A stretch of DNA of 7,971 bases, from positions 1-7,971 of the forward strand of contig CAYXOX010000138.1 in NCBI GenBank assembly GCA_964466745.1, written 5' to 3'. The stretch comes from CAYXOX01 sp964466745. Its GTDB lineage: Bacteria; Pseudomonadota; Alphaproteobacteria; Rhodobacterales; Rhodobacteraceae. The position numbers and the translations under genes were made by a program. The notes beneath the pieces are model-generated. The model was not told the DNA's origin, ran no database searches, and was given only the letters and a program-made list of their open reading frames with translations. Of the stretch, positions 6,023-7,971 are shown one piece after another; position 1 is the first letter of the stretch, and every line of letters begins with the position of its first letter.

Positions 6023-6541
6023 TCAGTCGGCCGGCGGGGCGGAGGGAACGCGTGCGCCGGCCGCGCGGAACCGCTCGATCTGCTGCCAGGGGTCGATGGC
6101 CTGCCCGGCATAGGCGCGCAGGTAGCGGTCGCCGCGCACGAAGACCCCGAGCCGGCCACGGTTCCGGCGGAAGCGGGCGTCTTCCTCGGCGAGGGTGGCG
6201 CGGATGTCCCCGGTCAGCCCGGCCCGTCCGGCATGGCGGACGAGCGCGGCATCGGAGGCCGGCACCCCGCCGGCCTCGCCCGCGCCCCGGGCCGCGGCCC
6301 GCCGCCCGCCGAGCGCTGCCGCGGCATCGGCCAGCGGCGTCGCGTCGGAGCGGTTGGGCGCGCCCGGGGTGGGCGGGGGCAGCGCGGAGAAGTCGTCCGG
6401 CGCCTCGAGCGGTGCATGGGTGACGATGGCGAACTCGTCGGGGCCCTCGCCGGAGGCGGGGCGCCGCAGATCGGGGTCGCTACCGGCGCAGGCCGAGAGC
6501 GCCAGGATGGCCGCCACCAGCGCGGCAAGTTTTGCGCGCAT
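6023..6541 (-). CDS. BamF-like (DUF3035) lipoprotein
   Basis: A 172-residue lipoprotein. Residues 1-17 are a signal peptide with lipobox Leu15-Ser16-Ala17-Cys18. After a short linker comes the family signature: PDEFAIVTHAPLEAPDDF at 34-51, then the Pro-rich LPPPTPGAPNR and TPLADAAAALGG to about 79. The remainder is Ala/Arg-rich, with a conserved-looking end (LGVFVRGDRYLRAYAG...DPWQQIERFR). DUF3035 proteins include the Caulobacter protein named BamF, an accessory lipoprotein of the outer-membrane beta-barrel assembly complex. That role is transferred from the family, not shown here. The ATG at 6541 has GGAGG six bases upstream. It lies 49 bp downstream of lspA, whose product would process its signal peptide, and it is probably co-transcribed with lspA and purH. 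Confidence 0.82.
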   Translation of the reverse strand: MRAKLAALVAAILALSACAGSDPDLRRPASGEGPDEFAIVTHAPLEAPDDFSALPPPTPGAPNRSDATPLADAAAALGGRRAAARGAGEAGGVPASDAALVRHAGRAGLTGDIRATLAEEDARFRRNRGRLGVFVRGDRYLRAYAGQAIDPWQQIERFRAAGARVPSAPPAD

Positions 6542-6590
6542 ACCTAACCTCCAGTACCTGAACGGGTGTTACCGCAGAACGGCCGCCGCG

Positions 6591-7064
6591 TCACGCCGTC
6601 TTCTTCGCATCGCCGGTGAAGAAGATGAGCCCCACCGCCCCGAGGAAGATGGCGATATCGGCCACGTTGAAGGCATAGGGGTTGGTGAAGCCGCAGCACG
6701 ACATGTTGAGGAAGTCGGCGACCCCTCCGTAGAGGATGCGGTCGATCACGTTGCCGAGCGCCCCGCCCACCAGGAGACCCGCGGAGAGGTGCCCCATCCG
6801 GCCCATCGCGCCCGAGCGCACCCACCACAGCACGCCCGCCGTGATGGCCAGCGCGACGGCGATGAGGCCCCAGCGCGCGGCCTCGCCGCCGCCGCCGAAG
6901 AGGCCGAAGTTGATCCCGTAGTTCCACGTCATGCGCAGCACCAGGAACGGCGGGGCCACGTCGAGCCGCTGGACGGACAGCAGGTCGAGCACGTGGAGGA
7001 TGTAGTATTTCGAAATCTGGTCGAGCACGAAGATCACGGCGGCGGTCGCGAGAACGAGCGGCAT
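6591..7064 (-). CDS. lspA: Lipoprotein signal peptidase (signal peptidase II)
   Basis: A 157-residue inner-membrane aspartyl protease that removes signal peptides from diacylglyceryl-modified prolipoproteins. Four hydrophobic segments are visible at about 3-22, 64-83, 92-108 and 134-150. Motifs: VLDQISKYYI at 13-22, NYGINFGLF at 48-56, GNVIDR at 104-109 with catalytic Asp108, and FNVADIAIF at 132-140 with catalytic Asp136. Length and both aspartates are as expected, so it should be active. Two adjacent cysteines (123-124) precede the second catalytic motif. The ATG at 7064 has AGGAGAG upstream and lies 11 bases after the purH stop codon, indicating an operon. Two likely substrates are encoded in this window: the BamF-like protein directly downstream and the I78 protein. 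Confidence 0.96.
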   Translation of the reverse strand: MPLVLATAAVIFVLDQISKYYILHVLDLLSVQRLDVAPPFLVLRMTWNYGINFGLFGGGGEAARWGLIAVALAITAGVLWWVRSGAMGRMGHLSAGLLVGGALGNVIDRILYGGVADFLNMSCCGFTNPYAFNVADIAIFLGAVGLIFFTGDAKKTA

Positions 7065-7075
7065 GGGCGTCTCTC

Positions 7076-7879
7076 CTAGTGGCGGAAGTGGCGCTGGCCG
7101 GTGAAGACCATGGCGAGCCCGGCGGCGTCGGCGGCGGCGATCACCTCGTCGTCGCGCACCGATCCTCCGGGCTGGATGAGCGCAGTGGCCCCGGCCTCGG
7201 CGGCGGTGAGCACGCCGTCGGGGAAGGGGAAGAAGGCATCCGAGGCCACCGCCGCGCCCCTCGTGGGCAGCTCGGCGAGGCCGAGCGCCTCGGCCATGTC
7301 GGCCGCCTTGCGCGCGGCGATGCGGGTGCTGTCGACGCGGCTCATCTGGCCCGCGCCGATGCCCACGGTTGCGCCGTCCCTTGCGTAGACGATGGCGTTC
7401 GACTTGACGTGCTTGGCCACGCGCCAGGCGAAGAGCATGTCGGCCAGCTCGGCCTCGCTGGGCGCCCTTGCGGTGACGGTGCGCAGATCCTCCGGCCCGA
7501 TGCGGCCCGCGTCGCGGTCCTGCACGAGAAAGCCGCCGGCCACCTGCCGCATGGCCTGCCCGGCGCGCAGAGGGTCGGCGAGGCCCCCGGTGAGAAGCAG
7601 CCGCAGGTTCTTGCGGGCGGCGAAGACCTCCCGCGCCGCGTCGTCGGCACCCGGGGCGATGACGACCTCGGTGAAGATCCCGGCGATGGCCTCGGCGGTG
7701 GCGCCGTCGAGCGGGCGGTTCAGGGCCACGATGCCGCCGAAGGCCGAGGTGGCGTCGCAATCGCGCGCCCGCGCGTAGGCCTCGGCGAGGCTCGGGGCGG
7801 TGGCCACTCCGCAGGGGTTGGCGTGTTTCACGATCACGCAGGCCGGCGGGCCGCCCGCGAACTCGCTCACCAGCTCGAA
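7076..7879 (-). CDS. purH: Bifunctional purine biosynthesis protein PurH, C-terminal part (5' part missing)
   Basis: The last 267 codons of PurH, which carries out the final two steps to IMP: AICAR formyl transfer from 10-formyl-THF, then IMP cyclisation. Only the transformylase domain is present. Seen: FELVSEF at the very start, the catalytic Lys-His in IVKHANPCGVA (Lys18, His19 of the visible part), SAFGGIVALNRP, KHVKSNAIVYARD, GAGQMSRVDSTRIA, ASDAFFPFPDG, and the canonical end FTGQRHFRH. Full PurH is about 530 residues, so about half is absent. This is not a clean domain split: the break falls inside the transformylase domain. Upstream of codon TTC at 7879 the frame stops resembling PurH and reaches TAG at 7898-7900. 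A GTG at 7870 is in frame, but the homology crosses it, so it is not a real start. Followed by lspA after 11 bp. Confidence 0.93.
   Translation of the reverse strand, partial: FELVSEFAGGPPACVIVKHANPCGVATAPSLAEAYARARDCDATSAFGGIVALNRPLDGATAEAIAGIFTEVVIAPGADDAAREVFAARKNLRLLLTGGLADPLRAGQAMRQVAGGFLVQDRDAGRIGPEDLRTVTARAPSEAELADMLFAWRVAKHVKSNAIVYARDGATVGIGAGQMSRVDSTRIAARKAADMAEALGLAELPTRGAAVASDAFFPFPDGVLTAAEAGATALIQPGGSVRDDEVIAAADAAGLAMVFTGQRHFRH
7875..7879. other. Junction between purH (minus) and a radical SAM gene fragment (plus)
   Basis: PurH similarity on the minus strand runs out at the TTC codon at 7879, and radical SAM similarity on the plus strand begins at the TCG codon at 7875. The two overlap by about five bases, a short shared sequence typical of a chimeric join or microhomology-mediated rearrangement. 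Both genes are cut within their conserved cores. Confidence 0.5.
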
Positions 7880-7971
7880 GTCGCGCGAGGTGGACCGCTA
7901 CGCCGACGTCGCGACGCCGGAAACGATCGCCCGGGCGGCCGTCGAGCACGATTGCCGCAGCGTGGCGTTCA
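7875..7971 (+). CDS. Internal fragment of a radical SAM protein, AmmeMemoRadiSam (AmrS)-like
   Basis: The plus strand reads SKSREVDRY, ADVATPETIARAA and VEHDCRSVAF without a stop to the window end. From memory this resembles the segment just after the CxxxCxxC cluster motif in AmmeMemoRadiSam system radical SAM enzymes (related to pyruvate formate-lyase activases), where ISK(S/A)REVD, a (S/T)PE-I-ARAA stretch and CRSVAFTYNDP are found. The cluster cysteines would lie upstream but are absent, because the preceding DNA is antisense to purH. There is no start codon or ribosome-binding site. It is therefore a piece of a gene joined to purH, not an intact gene. Only 32 codons support the call, so the exact family is less sure than the fact that this is not PurH. 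Confidence 0.5.

Noticed and set aside
4283..6547. Very long (754-codon) open frame on the plus strand
   Set aside because: It runs antisense through the catalytic M16 gene, the intergenic repeat and the bamF-like gene; its composition is a typical high-GC shadow and it has no recognisable domain.
6591..7949. lspA open frame extended upstream to 7949
   Set aside because: The extension lies in the wrong frame through purH; lspA homology and the ribosome-binding site put the start at 7064.
1..7971. CRISPR array, tRNA/rRNA genes, insertion sequences, phage or toxin-antitoxin genes
   Set aside because: No regularly spaced repeats, no tRNA-like cloverleaf or rRNA core sequence, no transposase or integrase motif and no terminal inverted repeats were seen on either strand.

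Overview
The window is high-GC DNA (strong G/C third-position bias, GC-rich intergenic hairpins). Its gene content and order look like an alphaproteobacterium of the Rhodobacteraceae/Roseobacter type. The main pointers are a GAAC-N7-GAAC LexA operator, a BamF-like (DUF3035) lipoprotein next to lspA, a C-terminal PurH followed by lspA, and a CATCTTGG-type intergenic hairpin element seen twice. This placement rests on recognising families by eye; no database search was run.

Left part (1-929): a 5' fragment of glutathione-dependent formaldehyde dehydrogenase (class III ADH) runs leftward off the window. Divergent from it is a small lipoprotein of the I78 peptidase-inhibitor family. Next (954-2765) comes a complete imuB-like gene for a catalytically inactive Y-family polymerase homologue. 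It starts 17 bases after a textbook alphaproteobacterial LexA box, so it is very probably SOS-induced. Its usual partners imuA and dnaE2 are not in the window.

Middle part (2958-5779, minus strand): two M16 peptidase genes overlap by 4 bp. The first keeps the HxxEH zinc site. The second has lost it but keeps the R/Y substrate-binding pair, which is the standard active/inactive M16 pairing for an exported, probably periplasmic, heterodimer.

Right part (6023-7879, minus strand): purH (3' part only), lspA and a BamF-like lipoprotein gene lie in close series, transcribed toward the M16 pair. Signal peptidase II (LspA) would mature lipoproteins such as the BamF-like protein and the I78 protein. 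A hairpin-rich repeat between bamF and the M16 pair, and a second copy downstream of the pair, sit where terminators are expected and share a compensatory base change.

The last ~95 bases do not continue purH. From about 7875 the plus strand instead reads as an internal piece of an AmmeMemoRadiSam-type radical SAM protein. Two unrelated gene interiors are therefore joined at a short shared sequence, which suggests a chimeric sequence end or a rearrangement. No RNA gene, CRISPR array, insertion sequence or phage gene was seen. I found no convincing new biological system; the most notable items are the 7875-7879 junction, the solitary LexA-controlled imuB and the paired hairpin repeat.
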